This document shows positions 6,434 through 13,808 of a stretch of 16,184 nucleotides of DNA, piece by piece. Within the stretch, counting starts at the first letter, position 1, and each line of letters starts with the position of its first letter. The translations under genes were made by a program, and so were the position numbers. A model generated the notes under the pieces. The model made no database searches, was not told the DNA's origin, and worked only from the letters and a program-made list of their open reading frames with translations. Source of the DNA: OMOG01 sp041485845 (lineage in GTDB: Bacteria; Acidobacteriota; Terriglobia; Bryobacterales; Bryobacteraceae); NCBI GenBank assembly GCA_041485845.1, contig JBGPKH010000144.1, forward strand, positions 1-16,184, in the 5' to 3' direction.

Positions 6434-7772
6434 GGCGGAAGCGCGCGCTGAAGTGGCGCAGGAACGGAGGCTCCTCGATAATCTCCATGCCGCGAATCTC
6501 GTGTTTGCGCGCGCTCACTTCGAGAATCGCTTCGACCACGTAATCGATGTGGCTCTGGGTGTACACGCGGCGGGGGATGGCCAGCCGCAGCAGTTCGTGC
6601 TGCGCCGCATCGCCGAACATCACGGAGCCGATCTCCACGGAACGAATTCCCGCGTGGCGGTAGAGCTCCACCGCCAGCGCCTGGCCGGGGAACTGGCGGG
6701 GCGGGATGTGCGGCAGCATGCGCGCCGCATCGATGTAGATGGCGTGGCCGCCCGGCGGCTCGACGATCGGAACGCCGCGATCGGCGATGTGGCGGCCCAG
6801 GTAGCCGGTAGAAGCGATGCGGTAGCGCAGATAGTCGGGCTCCAGGATCTCTTCGAGGCCCACTGAAATGGCGTCCAGATCGCGGCCGGCGAGGCCGCCG
6901 TAGGTGGGGAAGCCTTCGGTCAGAATCAGCAGGTTGGTCTCCTGCTGGGCGACCCGGTCGTCATTGCTGCAAAGAAACCCGCCGATATTGGCGAAGGCGT
7001 CCTTCTTCGCCGAGAAGGTGCAGCCGTCGGCGAACGAGAACATCTTCTGCGCGATCTGTTTAGGCGGCCAGGCGGCGTACCCCGCTTCGCGCTCGCGGAT
7101 GAACCACGCATTTTCGGCGAAGCGGCAGGCGTCCAGGTACAAAGGGATTCCATGCCGTGCGCACACGCGCTTCACGGCTTCGATATTGGCCATGGAGACC
7201 GGCTGGCCGCCGCCGGAGTTGTTGGTGACCGTCAGCATCACCAGCGGGATGCGCGCGGCGCCCTCCGCGGCGATCAGGGCTTCCAGCGCGGGGACATCCA
7301 TGTTGCCTTTGAAATCGAGGCGCGCCTGCGTATCCCTGGCTTCGGGAAGGGGAAGATCGACGGCGCGCGCGCCGGTGAATTCCACATTGGCCCGCGTGGT
7401 GTCGAAGTGCGTGTTGGAAGGAACCACCTGGCCGGGCTGGCACATCACCGTGAATAGGATCCGTTCGGCGGCGCGGCCCTGGTGCGTGGGAATCATGTGA
7501 CGGAAGCCGGTGAGCTCGTCGGCTACGCGCTTGAGGCGGAAGAAGCTCTCGCTGCCGGCGTAGGATTCGTCGCCGCGCATTACGGCGGCCCACTGCTCGG
7601 TGGACATGGCGCTGGTGCCCGAATCGGTAAGAAGGTCGATCAGAATGTTGCGGGCCCGGATGAGGAAGAGATTGTATCCGGCCTCCTCGAGGTAGCGCTG
7701 GCGCTCTTCCGTTGTGGTATGCCGCAGCGGCTCCACGCTCTTGATGCGGAACGGCTCAATGATGGTGCGCAT
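6399..7772 (-). CDS. tnaA: Tryptophanase (PLP-dependent beta-eliminating lyase)
   Basis: A 457-residue fold-type I PLP enzyme of the tryptophanase/tyrosine phenol-lyase family. It should split L-tryptophan to indole, pyruvate and ammonia in the cytoplasm. Blocks seen: SYAGSESFFRL, PTHQGRAAE (about 95-103), TNNSGGGQPVS, YLDACRFAEN, FSAKKDAFANIGGFLC with PLP lysine at Lys257, and LRLAIPRRVYTQSHID. Substrate determinants favour tryptophanase over tyrosine phenol-lyase: Asp124 (FDTT; TPL has Thr), Ile381 (VEIGS; TPL has Arg) and His440 (LRHF; TPL has Phe). ATG at 7772 is preferred over the upstream GTG because AGGGAG (7783-7778) lies 5 nt before it. About the last ten residues (CGAGCQPAAD) come from a palindromic repeat that also provides the stop; family members end shortly after LRHF(T/S)A. 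No tnaC-like leader peptide was noticed. Confidence 0.9.
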   Translation of the reverse strand: MRTIIEPFRIKSVEPLRHTTTEERQRYLEEAGYNLFLIRARNILIDLLTDSGTSAMSTEQWAAVMRGDESYAGSESFFRLKRVADELTGFRHMIPTHQGRAAERILFTVMCQPGQVVPSNTHFDTTRANVEFTGARAVDLPLPEARDTQARLDFKGNMDVPALEALIAAEGAARIPLVMLTVTNNSGGGQPVSMANIEAVKRVCARHGIPLYLDACRFAENAWFIREREAGYAAWPPKQIAQKMFSFADGCTFSAKKDAFANIGGFLCSNDDRVAQQETNLLILTEGFPTYGGLAGRDLDAISVGLEEILEPDYLRYRIASTGYLGRHIADRGVPIVEPPGGHAIYIDAARMLPHIPPRQFPGQALAVELYRHAGIRSVEIGSVMFGDAAQHELLRLAIPRRVYTQSHIDYVVEAILEVSARKHEIRGMEIIEEPPFLRHFSARFRPCGAGCQPAAD

Positions 7773-7776
7773 TACC

Positions 7777-7807
7777 ACTCCCTACGGTCGTGGCTCAGAA
7801 CGGAGCC
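7777..7807. repeat. Interspersed repeat copy containing the tryptophanase ribosome binding site
   Basis: ACTCCCTACGGTCGTGGCTC (7777-7796) is nearly the same as CGCTCCCTGCGGTCGCGGCTC at 10654-10674. GGCTC (7792-7796) pairs with GAGCC (7803-7807) around a 6-nt loop. The reverse complement of CTCCCT (7778-7783) is the Shine-Dalgarno of tryptophanase, so a repeat copy forms its translation start region. Confidence 0.6.
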
Positions 7808-7808
7808 T

Positions 7809-7850
7809 GTCGAGACACCCGGAACGGGTCCGCAAACCGGAAGTCTCGAC
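7809..7850. repeat. Branched hairpin element
   Basis: GTCGAGAC (7809-7816) pairs with GTCTCGAC (7843-7850). Inside are two small hairpins: ACCCG (7817-7821) / CGGGT (7825-7829) with loop GAA, and CCG (7830-7832) / CGG (7838-7840). The architecture, an outer stem around two hairpins, is the same as in the unrelated sequence at 6376-6433. Confidence 0.55.
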
Positions 7851-7853
7851 CCG

Positions 7854-7871
7854 GCAGGCACGAGTGCCTGC
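7854..7871. repeat. 18-bp inverted repeat in an interspersed repeat
   Basis: GCAGGCAC (7854-7861) and GTGCCTGC (7864-7871) are perfect inverse copies with GA between. The word GGCAGGCACGAGTGCCTGCG is one I recognise from interspersed repeats in acidobacterial genomes. It lies just after the stop of the alginate-lyase-family gene and could fold in its transcript. Confidence 0.6.
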
Positions 7872-7880
7872 GCCACAGTA

Positions 7881-9089
7881 CTAGTGACGGGTCTGGTGCG
7901 CCGCCGCTTCCCAACGGCCCACCATCAGGTCGACGAAGCTCAGCCAGGCTCCCTCGGGACGCTCCAGCTTTCGATACAGGGCGACGTATTCGGGCTTCTT
8001 CAAACCCATTCCCGCGCACGCCAGAGAATAGAGACTGTCGTTTGGAAAATCGGCCACCTGTTCCTTGGCCCACTTGTGCGGGTCCGAAAGATAGGGCGCA
8101 AGGTAGTCGATGACGGTGGCGACCGTCGCGCCGTTCTTGGCGCGAACCGACCAGAGATCCACGCCCTGCACCTGGGCGATGCGGCAAACCATGGTGATCC
8201 CTTCCAGGTTGAGTGCCGAGAGGGACAAAGACCGCGTGCTGGATTCTTCGCGCGGGGCGCTGCCATTGGCCCGGATCTGGCGGGAGAAGATGTGATCGCG
8301 GTAGTAATTGAAAGCCGCCTGCTGAGCGGCGCTGTTGCGCGCAAACGTGGCGACAGCGGCCACCTGCGCGGTCCACCAGGTGGCGTGGTGATTGCCGCTC
8401 TTTTTCTCTTCGTTGCCATTCTTGCTCTGGGTGAGCCAATGCAGGTAGTCGTCGAACCATTTGCGGACGGCGGCCTGATCCTTGGGATCCCAGCCGCCGG
8501 TTTGGGCCAGAAACTCCATGCCCTGGATGGCGCGGATCAGGACCCGGCCATCCAGGATTCCCGCGCCCCGCAGGGCGGTGGCGCCGGGTATCGACCGGGC
8601 ATGCTCCAGGCTGGGGTTCATACGCGTTTTCGGATTGATGAACCACGTGTGGAGCACGCGCGCGGCGCGCTGCGCATAGCGGGTGTCGTCCAGAAGAAAG
8701 GCCGCCGAGCCGAGCGTGAACACGGCGTCGCACATGGCATTGAGCGCCGCCTTGTTCGCCTGAAAACGCGTCGGGTTGATCTCGTCTTTGCGGACCGCGG
8801 GGCCGGCGGCATTGTCGGGATTGGGCCACCAGTACGGGTCCTCGCTGTAGTAGTCGTGGGGGTCGAGATCGAGACTCTTCGGCCGGTCCGAGGTGATGGT
8901 CCACGGGCCTTCCTTCATGCGCTTTTCGGCCTCGGCGCGCAGGCGGCGGACGGAATCGAGGGTCCATGCTTCTCGGCGGATAATGGCGCTGTGGATCGGC
9001 TCGGCCTCGTTGTCCGACACGAGCGTCATCGGAATGTCCGCAGCTCTGGCACACGCCAGCGCCAGGATCCAAATCAGAGCCTTTCTCAC
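7881..9089 (-). CDS. Alginate lyase family exported protein
   Basis: A 402-residue protein, if GTG at 9089 is the start, which gives a tidy signal peptide (VRKALIWILALACARA). Motifs typical of the alginate lyase superfamily with an alpha/alpha toroid fold: YYSEDPYWWPNPD (about residue 80), NPTRFQANKAALNAM, NPSLEHARSIPG, and SGNHHATWWTAQVAAVATF with the catalytic-region Asn-His. Such enzymes cleave uronate polysaccharides by beta-elimination in the periplasm or outside the cell; the substrate here is unknown. ATG at 9143 is an alternative start, overlapping the stop of the upstream YihY gene, but it would put about 18 extra polar residues before the hydrophobic core. TACAAT lies 9 nt before the GTG. 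Confidence 0.82.
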   Translation of the reverse strand: MRKALIWILALACARAADIPMTLVSDNEAEPIHSAIIRREAWTLDSVRRLRAEAEKRMKEGPWTITSDRPKSLDLDPHDYYSEDPYWWPNPDNAAGPAVRKDEINPTRFQANKAALNAMCDAVFTLGSAAFLLDDTRYAQRAARVLHTWFINPKTRMNPSLEHARSIPGATALRGAGILDGRVLIRAIQGMEFLAQTGGWDPKDQAAVRKWFDDYLHWLTQSKNGNEEKKSGNHHATWWTAQVAAVATFARNSAAQQAAFNYYRDHIFSRQIRANGSAPREESSTRSLSLSALNLEGITMVCRIAQVQGVDLWSVRAKNGATVATVIDYLAPYLSDPHKWAKEQVADFPNDSLYSLACAGMGLKKPEYVALYRKLERPEGAWLSFVDLMVGRWEAAAHQTRH

Positions 9090-9098
9090 CCTATTGCG

Positions 9099-9104
9099 AT
9101 TGTA
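9099..9104 (-). promoter_or_regulatory. -10 box (TACAAT) of the alginate lyase family gene
   Basis: On the minus strand TACAAT (9104-9099) ends 9 nt before the GTG at 9089, with a poor -35 (TTTTGC, 16-nt spacer). There is no good Shine-Dalgarno between them, so the transcript would have only a few leader bases. Confidence 0.35.
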
Positions 9105-9147
9105 GCGGATGCGGGCGGCCGCAAAACTCTGGAAAACAGGCATTTGG

Positions 9148-9999
9148 TTACCCGGCGCTGCGCTCGTATTCGGCATTGAATTCGCAGCCGATCAGCGCAA
9201 TGATGGCCATCAGGTACATCCAGACCAGCAGCGCGATGCCGGCCCCGACCGATCCGTACATGACATTGTAGTGCGCCATGTTGCGCACGTACCAACCGAA
9301 TCCCGACGTGGCGAGCAGCCAAAGCATGGTAGCCAGAATCGCGCCCGGCCACACGTAGCGCCAGCGCTGGCGGCGATAGGGGCCGAAGTAGTAGAGGCTG
9401 GAGGTGACCAGGACGGTGGTGCCCAACGACACCGCGTAGCGCGCCAGGCGGCTCAGCCACTGCCAGGCCCAGGTCAACGGATTCAGGAGCGGATCCACTT
9501 TCATCCAGTTCAGGACGCCGCGTTCGATCTGGCCGCCGAAGACGATGAGCAGCGAAGCGCAGAGCAGGGGCAACGCGGCTCCCAAGACCAGGGCCATGGC
9601 GACCAGGCTGTGATGGAAGTGGCCGCGATTTTGCGGAACGCGATACGCCGCCTGGAAACCTTCGATCAGGCTCTTGATCACCCCGGAGGCCGCCCACACC
9701 GAGATGAGGCCGGCGACCACCAGCAGGTAGAAAGGGCGCGCGCCGGAGACGCGGAACTGCTGGACGACCAGGTCCTCGGCGCCCGGCGGCACGATTTCCG
9801 AGAGCGCATCCTCGATGGTGCGGGAGACGAACTCCGCCCGGGACTGGACCAGGATGGTGGCGGCCGAGGTGAGGACCGGAAAGAAGGCGAGGAGCGCGGA
9901 GTAGGCGGCGCCCTTGGCAATGCTCAAACAACCATCGTCGAGGGTGGCCAGGAAACTTCGCTGGAGGAGCCAGACGACGGTCCGCGGGGTCAGACGCAC
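9148..9999 (-). CDS. YihY/BrkB family inner-membrane protein
   Basis: A 283-residue multi-pass membrane protein of the YihY/virulence factor BrkB family (once mislabelled RNase BN). It has about six hydrophobic segments, at roughly residues 25-50, 90-110, 130-155, 185-205, 220-238 and 250-272. Family marks include AYSALLAFFPVLTSAATIL near the N-terminus, GVIKSLIEGFQAAYRVPQNRG in the middle, and LYYFGPYRRQRWRYVWPGAILATMLWLLATSGFGWYV followed by YGSVGAGIALLVWMYLMAIIALIGCEFNAEYE. GTG at 9999 is the first start in frame; CACACT lies 6 nt before it, a degenerate version of the leaderless-type box. It is divergent from deformylase (61-nt gap). Molecular function is not settled for the family. Confidence 0.9.
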   Translation of the reverse strand: MRLTPRTVVWLLQRSFLATLDDGCLSIAKGAAYSALLAFFPVLTSAATILVQSRAEFVSRTIEDALSEIVPPGAEDLVVQQFRVSGARPFYLLVVAGLISVWAASGVIKSLIEGFQAAYRVPQNRGHFHHSLVAMALVLGAALPLLCASLLIVFGGQIERGVLNWMKVDPLLNPLTWAWQWLSRLARYAVSLGTTVLVTSSLYYFGPYRRQRWRYVWPGAILATMLWLLATSGFGWYVRNMAHYNVMYGSVGAGIALLVWMYLMAIIALIGCEFNAEYERSAG

Positions 10000-10048
10000 A
10001 TGGGTAGTGTGGCATAAGTGCGCTGGGATGAAAAACTCAGCTCCGCGC

Positions 10049-10054
10049 TACACT
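10049..10054 (+). promoter_or_regulatory. -10 box (TACACT) of def, leaderless type
   Basis: TACACT ends 6 nt before the ATG at 10061. No Shine-Dalgarno sequence is found upstream of that ATG. No convincing -35 is visible. Confidence 0.5.
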
Positions 10055-10060
10055 GCTGTG

Positions 10061-10642
10061 ATGGTGCTAAACATCCTGCAGGCCGGCGAGGCGGTGCTGC
10101 GCCGGCGCGCGCGGCCCCTGGCTCTCGATGAGATCCGGAGCGCGGCGGTTCAGGAGCTGATCGAACATATGCGCGAGACGATGCGAGAGGCGCCGGGCGT
10201 CGGCCTGGCCGCTCCGCAGATCGGAGTGTCTCTACAACTCGCGGTGATTGAAGACAGCGCGGAGAACCTCCAGGAACTCAGCCCGGAGCGGCTCGCCGAA
10301 CTGGAACGGCATCCCGTGCCGTTTCATGCGATCGTCAATCCGACCATCACGCTGGGCGATGAGACCGTGGAATTCTTCGAAGGCTGCCTGAGCCTGGCGC
10401 GGTTCGGCGCGGCAGTGGCCCGCGCGCGGAGCGTGGTGGTGGAATGCTGGAACGAGCGCGCGGAGCCGGTCCGGATCGAGGCCGGCGGCTGGTACGCGCG
10501 CATCCTGCAACATGAAATCGATCACCTGCACGGGGGCCTGTATATCGACCGGATGAATCCGCGGTCGTTTATGACTCTGGAGAATCACCACCGGTACTGG
10601 AAGGATGTGCCGATGAGCGAGATTCGGAATGCGCTGGGGTAG
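10061..10642 (+). CDS. def: Peptide deformylase
   Basis: A 193-residue metalloenzyme that removes the formyl group from the N-terminal methionine of new proteins. All three active-site motifs are present: GVGLAAPQ (46-53), EGCLS (107-111, metal ligand Cys109) and QHEIDH (150-155, ligands His151 and His155, catalytic Glu152). A charged insert at about residues 64-88 between motifs 1 and 2 recalls the PDF1A-like branch. The frame is open far upstream, but ATG at 10061 is chosen because MVLNILQAGEAVLR is the conserved N-terminus and a TACACT box precedes it by 6 nt. A possible alternative is the ATG at 10028. The usual partner fmt is not adjacent. The initiator tRNA gene, whose product is the formylated substrate, lies 5 kb away. 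Confidence 0.93.
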   Translation: MVLNILQAGEAVLRRRARPLALDEIRSAAVQELIEHMRETMREAPGVGLAAPQIGVSLQLAVIEDSAENLQELSPERLAELERHPVPFHAIVNPTITLGDETVEFFEGCLSLARFGAAVARARSVVVECWNERAEPVRIEAGGWYARILQHEIDHLHGGLYIDRMNPRSFMTLENHHRYWKDVPMSEIRNALG

Positions 10643-10650
10643 GCGAACAA

Positions 10651-10710
10651 GACCGCTCCCTGCGGTCGCGGCTCCGTGAGCTACTGAGCCGCGCGCGTAG
10701 CAAGCGGTTT
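10651..10710. repeat. Hairpin array / interspersed repeat between convergent genes, likely terminator
   Basis: GACCGC (10651-10656) pairs with GCGGTC (10662-10667), and GCGGCTC (10668-10674) pairs with GAGCCGC (10686-10692). As an alternative, ACCGCT (10652-10657) can pair with AGCGGT (10703-10708), which runs into a short T-run. The left part is a copy of the repeat at 7777-7796. It fills the 72-nt gap between the deformylase stop and the end of the minus-strand operon, so it may terminate transcription from one or both sides. Confidence 0.6.
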
Positions 10711-10714
10711 TCGG

Positions 10715-11083
10715 CTATGGCGGCCCTTCCGACAATCCGTCCAGCACAAACACTGCGCCTTCCGGCCGGAAGTAAAGCGAATACTCGTTGCCGCGGGCCT
10801 TCCAGGTGATGATGTAGGTGCCGTTCGGCAGCCGCTCGGTCTTCCTGCCCGCAATGGCCTTCCGAATCTCAGGAGTGAAGTAGACGTCGAAACTCTTCAG
10901 GAATTCGGCTTCCGTTTTGATCTCGCGGATCTTGCCGTTCTCCCAGTTCATCGGAAAATGGGCCTGGCCGGCCACCGCTTTGGCATCGTTCCGGGCGACT
11001 GCCGCCTGAAACCCGGGCCACCACTTCGAGAAATCCGCAGCGAACAGGACGGAGGCAATGATCGCGAGCAGCGCAAGCTTCAT
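10715..11083 (-). CDS. Small exported protein of unknown function
   Basis: A 122-residue protein, last gene of the four-gene minus-strand operon. ATG at 11083 overlaps the stop of the DinB-like gene (ATGA). It starts with a signal peptide (MKLALLAIIASVLFAA). The mature part (FSKWWPGFQAAVARNDAKAVAGQAHFPMNW..., EAEFLKSFDVYFTPEIRKAIA, GTYIITWKARGNEYSLYFRPEGAVFVLDGL) looks like a small alpha+beta fold such as SnoaL/NTF2-type exported domains; this is a guess from pattern only. No catalytic motif is evident. The frame stays open upstream to 11260, but that part is DinB shadow. Confidence 0.7.
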   Translation of the reverse strand: MKLALLAIIASVLFAADFSKWWPGFQAAVARNDAKAVAGQAHFPMNWENGKIREIKTEAEFLKSFDVYFTPEIRKAIAGRKTERLPNGTYIITWKARGNEYSLYFRPEGAVFVLDGLSEGPP

Positions 11084-11532
11084 AGAGTTTCCAGGTGATG
11101 TTCCAGGTGATCCACGTACCCGTCGATCAACGCGGAGAGCGTCATGGCGTCCGCGCCGCCGATGACGCAGGGGCGCGACAGGCTGGCTTCCGGAACCGCC
11201 TGGATAATGTGCAGCAGGTGGCGATTGAAAACGAGCCAGAGGTTCACCAGGTCGGGCCACCGTTCCGTGGCGTAGGATTGCACCGCGACCCAGGGCTCCT
11301 GCTGGTATTCCGGGAACTCCAATTGCGGTGAGATGAGCGCGCGGACGAAACGCTGGTGGTTGTTACTGGCCGAATCGATCAGGTGCCCGAGAATCTCCTT
11401 CTTCGACCAGCGGCCCGGCTTCTCACGCCGCGCGGCATCGGCATCGGAGATGTTGGCCAGGCGGAGCGGCGCGCTTTCAAGCAGGCCCGCCATGCGTTCG
11501 GCGGCGGCGGTCACTTCAGCACCACCTTTCAC
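11080..11532 (-). CDS. DinB-like four-helix protein
   Basis: A 150-residue DinB/YfiT-like protein, a four-helix bundle with a three-His metal site. KPGRWSKKEILGHLIDSASNNHQRFVRAL (about 38-67) supplies the first metal-site His, and the C-terminal GYVDHLEHHLETL supplies the last pair. Members are often thiol-dependent transferases; the substrate is unknown here. GTG at 11532 overlaps the stop of the propeller gene (GTGA). A second GTG at 11514 has AAAGGTGG 7 nt before it and is an equally possible start. The junction lies within an 18-bp tandem duplication. Confidence 0.8.
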   Translation of the reverse strand: MKGGAEVTAAAERMAGLLESAPLRLANISDADAARREKPGRWSKKEILGHLIDSASNNHQRFVRALISPQLEFPEYQQEPWVAVQSYATERWPDLVNLWLVFNRHLLHIIQAVPEASLSRPCVIGGADAMTLSALIDGYVDHLEHHLETL

Positions 11533-11546
11533 TTGAGCACTACCTT
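11511..11546. repeat. 18-bp tandem duplication at the propeller/DinB junction
   Basis: Positions 11511-11528 and 11529-11546 are direct copies with 16 of 18 identical bases. On the minus strand each encodes KVVLK followed by TGA in the same frame, so the propeller gene has its own stop and a second in-frame stop 18 nt later. The copies also supply both candidate GTG starts of the DinB-like gene. Confidence 0.85.
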
Positions 11547-13808
11547 GGCGAGGCCCACATTGTTGGCGCTGTCGGCCGCGCGGATCACCAGCAGGTGCTC
11601 GCCCGGCGTGAGGCCGCTCAGGTCGAGAACGAATTTCTCGCGCAGGGAATCGATGACGCCGTCGGCGGCTGCGACCGGCACCCAGCTTGCAGCGTCCAAC
11701 GAATACTCGCAGCGCCGCAACGGCGAGGCGGCATCGGCGGCTTCGAATTCGATGTGGGCGGTCCCCGCGGAATACCGGACCGCGCCCAAGTTAACGGCGG
11801 GCGGCGTGTTGTCGATCATGATGGGAGCGCTGGTCAATTGGGCTTCGCGGGCGCTGGCCGGCGGATTGGCTTCGCGGTCGGAAGCCACCACACGGAAGAA
11901 GTACTTCCCGTCCGCCAGAATGTCGCCGTCGAAGGTGAGCGAGCTGTCGTGCGTGCCGCTCTTCAACAGCATCCACTGGGTGGCGTCTTCGCTGCGGAAG
12001 TAGACATTGTAGACCAGGCGGTCGTTATCGGGATCTTCGGCCTGCCAGGAGATGGTGAGCTGCTGCGAGGATGCGCGCGGCAGCGTTTGGGTAGGGGTGC
12101 CGGCGGACGCGGAGGTGGAGACATCGCCGCTATCGGTGACCGTGACCGAGTAAGCGCCGGATGACGAGGCTGAGGCGGATTTGGCGGTCTGGGAACCGGG
12201 AGCGGACTGCGTAACGACGTTGATGCTCTTCACGACGGGCGGAGAGTTCTGCGGCAGGTACGCCAGGCTAACGCTATTCAGGATGGGGGTTGCGCCCCCG
12301 GCGCCCGCCAGCTCGGCCTTCCACTCGATGTAGCGCGCGTTGGGGCTGGCGATCTTGGAACCGGAGGGAGTTTGCAGGGGCTCGGACCATTCGCTCCAGG
12401 TACGGTCCGGCTTGGCTGAATTGCCGGAGCGCGTGCGGAAAACCAGCGAGGATCCGGCGGGCACCTCCGCGCGCCAACTCAGGCTGCCCCAGCGCGATGC
12501 AGTGCCGGTATCGTGGACCGGCGCCTGGTAGGAACCGCTGGCGCCCGGTTTTTCACCGAGGCGGAAAATGCGGCCCATGTTGCCGGTGGCGGCCAGCACC
12601 GAATGATCCGACGGCAGCAGGCGGGTGGTCTCGCCTTCGTTGGTTTGGGCTACCAGGGTGACGCGGCGATCAGGCGTCAAGCCGTAAATGCGGCCCTCGT
12701 CGTCGGTGGAGAAGAGAATCTGCTTTTCGAGCGCCAGGACGTCGTAGACGTTCTCCTCCTTGGAGCTCCAGAGGGTCTCGACGGTGTTGTCCGGGTTGAT
12801 GCGGTAGAGTGCGGATTTCTCGACGCCGCTCACATCCACCACGGGCGCGAACTGCGCGCTCACCTGGGGAGTGGAGGTGGCCGGAGCAGCGGGTGGCTGC
12901 TGCTGTTTCGGATCCGGGGGCTTGATTTCCCCACCGGGGCCGGCTTGGGCCTCCACGGTAATCGTCGTAGTGGACGTGGCGGCGACAGCTCCGCCGGACG
13001 CTCCCTGTGCGGCTTGCGCGGCGCTCTGCGCGCGCTTCGCGACCGATCCGCCGAGCGCCGCCGCGTACACCGTGCCATCGGGCATGGGAACGATCGAACG
13101 TATTTCCGGAAGGTTCGCATCGTACAGGACAAAGGCCTTGTCCTTGGCGGAAATCCGGTACAGGATTCCGTTGGGTTCGGTGCCCGCGAGCAGGCGGCCC
13201 TGCGAGTCGACGGCGAGGCCGGTTATGTGGGACTGGCCCGTGGCGTAATACAAGTCGCCCGTGCCGGGAGCCTCCACGCGAAAGACCTTGCCTTGATCGC
13301 CGGTGCCCACGTACAGGGCGCCATCGGGCGCGATCGCCAGGGACCAGATGTAGCGCGCCTTGGGTGCGAAGTACTCGGTGGCCTGACCGTTCTCGATGCG
13401 ATAGACCTTGCCATCGGGCGAGGTCCCGGCGTAGACGATGCCGTTGCGATCCACGGCAATCGCGAAGACCTCGGGCTGCTCGGCGGTCCACAGGAGCGAA
13501 GACTCGCCCGCGGTATCGATGCGATAGACCCGGCCGCGGTGGCCGGTGGCGGCATAGAGCGTTCCATCGCCGGCCTGCGCGACGCTCCAGATCACGGACT
13601 GGTCGGAGGTGAAAATGGGATCGATCTTGGGCGCGAGTGAAATGCGGCCTTCGCGGCTGAGGGACACGCCCTCGAATCGGCCGCGGACGAAATCGGCGTA
13701 CGAAGTCATCTCCCAGGCCGTGGTCCCGCTGGAGAATACGGAAACGGCGAACCCGGCGAGGAGCGCCACCAGAATTGCGGGACGGGCACGTTGCATGAGA
13801 CCGATCAT
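11529..13808 (-). CDS. Exported beta-propeller protein with Fn3-like C-terminal domains
   Basis: A 759-residue protein. ATG at 13808 overlaps the upstream stop (ATGA); ATG at 13796 is an alternative. An N-terminal hydrophobic stretch (AILVALLAGFAVSVFSSG) directs export. Residues about 60-470 hold repeated NHL/SMP-30-like blades with the pattern 'DGxLYxATGxxGxVYRI': DGTLYAATGHRGRVYRID, NGIVYAGTSPDGKVYRIE, DGALYVGTGDQGKVFRVE, QGRLLAGTEPNGILYRIS and others. They are interrupted at about 265-330 by an Ala/Thr/Pro/Gln-rich linker. The C-terminal third has beta-sandwich stretches (ISWQAEDPDNDRLVYNVYFRSED, KYFFRVVASDREANPP, IDNTPPAVNLG) typical of Fn3-like modules. No enzyme motif is seen; a binding role at the cell surface is inferred. 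It is coupled to the S55 peptidase upstream. Confidence 0.85.
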   Translation of the reverse strand: MIGLMQRARPAILVALLAGFAVSVFSSGTTAWEMTSYADFVRGRFEGVSLSREGRISLAPKIDPIFTSDQSVIWSVAQAGDGTLYAATGHRGRVYRIDTAGESSLLWTAEQPEVFAIAVDRNGIVYAGTSPDGKVYRIENGQATEYFAPKARYIWSLAIAPDGALYVGTGDQGKVFRVEAPGTGDLYYATGQSHITGLAVDSQGRLLAGTEPNGILYRISAKDKAFVLYDANLPEIRSIVPMPDGTVYAAALGGSVAKRAQSAAQAAQGASGGAVAATSTTTITVEAQAGPGGEIKPPDPKQQQPPAAPATSTPQVSAQFAPVVDVSGVEKSALYRINPDNTVETLWSSKEENVYDVLALEKQILFSTDDEGRIYGLTPDRRVTLVAQTNEGETTRLLPSDHSVLAATGNMGRIFRLGEKPGASGSYQAPVHDTGTASRWGSLSWRAEVPAGSSLVFRTRSGNSAKPDRTWSEWSEPLQTPSGSKIASPNARYIEWKAELAGAGGATPILNSVSLAYLPQNSPPVVKSINVVTQSAPGSQTAKSASASSSGAYSVTVTDSGDVSTSASAGTPTQTLPRASSQQLTISWQAEDPDNDRLVYNVYFRSEDATQWMLLKSGTHDSSLTFDGDILADGKYFFRVVASDREANPPASAREAQLTSAPIMIDNTPPAVNLGAVRYSAGTAHIEFEAADAASPLRRCEYSLDAASWVPVAAADGVIDSLREKFVLDLSGLTPGEHLLVIRAADSANNVGLAKVVLK

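Noticed and set aside
6399..7772. Tyrosine phenol-lyase as the identity of the beta-eliminating lyase
   Set aside because: Overall length and NIGGFLC resemble it, but the Thr124, Arg381 and Phe448 determinants are replaced by the tryptophanase residues Asp, Ile and His.
7482..9179. 565-codon plus-strand open frame
   Set aside because: It runs antisense to both tryptophanase and the alginate-lyase-family gene, which have clear conserved motifs; its composition (many R, G, A, H) is typical of a shadow frame.
9914..10060. Upstream extension of peptide deformylase
   Set aside because: The added residues do not match the family, and most of the stretch is antisense to the YihY gene.
12513..13640. 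Long plus-strand open frame over the propeller gene
   Set aside because: The minus strand shows regular propeller blades; the plus frame has no known pattern.
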